Below, one piece after another: positions 18,357 through 18,449 of a stretch of DNA of 18,449 nt. The DNA lies in contig CAZMUZ010000074.1 of assembly GCA_964569315.1 (NCBI GenBank), forward strand, positions 1 to 18,449. The letters run 5' to 3'. The number at the start of each line of letters is the position of its first letter. Position 1 is the first letter of the stretch. Below the pieces are notes generated by a model that saw only the letters and a list, made by a program, of their open reading frames with translations, searched no databases and had not been told where the DNA came from. Source of the DNA: CADEFF01 sp964569315. GTDB taxonomy: Bacteria; Pseudomonadota; Alphaproteobacteria; Dongiales; Dongiaceae. The translations under genes were made by a program, and so were the position numbers.

Positions 18357-18404
18357 CGTGCTTGATGCGTTCCTTCGGGGGTTGCCTCTAAGGCATTGAA
18401 AAAA

Positions 18405-18449
18405 TGGTGGGCCGCGACGGACTCGAACCGTCGACCCGCTGATTAAGAG
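18405..18449 (-). tRNA. tRNA-Lys (anticodon CTT), 3' part
   Basis: Only the last 45 bases are in the window; the rest lies to the right. Read on the minus strand: the anticodon loop CTCTTAA (anticodon CTT), anticodon stem strand TCAG, the T arm GACGG-TTCGAGT-CCGTC, acceptor strand GCGGCCC, discriminator A and an encoded CCA. It is a common target for phage integrases, and the integrase lies 84 bases away, so the attachment core is probably within these bases and this is one prophage end. Confidence 0.9.

Noticed and set aside
1..18449. CRISPR arrays, rRNA genes, insertion sequences, toxin-antitoxin pairs.
   Set aside because: None seen: the only dense repeat array lacks regular spacers, no transposase is encoded, and no toxin family is recognised.

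Overview
The window is the terminase-to-integrase part of a temperate tailed-phage genome (a prophage) in a high-GC alphaproteobacterium. The host call rests on base composition, the small phage gene families I recognise and the operator-style regulation; Sphingomonadales or Rhizobiales fit, but I cannot fix the genus. The right edge is the 3' half of a host tRNA-Lys(CTT) gene on the minus strand, next to a tyrosine integrase. This is the usual layout of a prophage end, so the attachment core should lie in the tRNA. The portal, capsid and most tail genes are not here and should lie to the left of base 1.

Layout. (1) 1-2044, minus: virion and tail genes, namely a glycine-rich adhesin-like protein, several small structural proteins, a proline-rich peptide and a GNAT-like protein related to T7 gp13. 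They follow an intrinsic terminator at about 2090-2122. (2) 2191-5043, minus: DUF6362 protein, large terminase subunit, and a putative small subunit. The two terminase genes are separated by 292 non-coding bases that contain a perfect 12-bp hairpin. (3) 5044-5404: a 361-base gap with eleven copies of GTCGCAG in both orientations, an AT-rich block and a 35-base alternating purine-pyrimidine tract; this is the best candidate for the phage replication origin. (4) 5405-12953, minus: one long early/replication operon of 18 genes, including a Cro-like regulator, an HTH protein, a zinc-ribbon protein, an HNH nuclease, a Toprim primase and an SF3-type helicase. Most neighbouring genes overlap as ATGA or TGATG. 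(5) 12954-14166: the control region, with a LexA/CI-type S24 repressor, a coupled two-helix membrane protein, and copies of a palindromic operator (consensus TGGGATATATCCCA) on both sides. (6) 14167-18320, plus: a second repressor-controlled operon of small unknown proteins, a MazG-like protein, an excisionase-like HTH protein, a coiled-coil protein and the integrase.

How it works together (inference). The repressor binds operators over the leftward promoter at 12963-12992 and the rightward promoter at 14039-14067, silencing both operons. Its coupled membrane protein would be made in the lysogen. On induction the leftward operon makes the replication proteins, which could act at the 5.1-5.35 kb repeat array, and the rightward operon ends in excisionase and integrase for excision from tRNA-Lys. 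The most unusual feature is a 16-base sequence inside the right operator region that matches the bacterial centromere parS at 15 of 16 positions.
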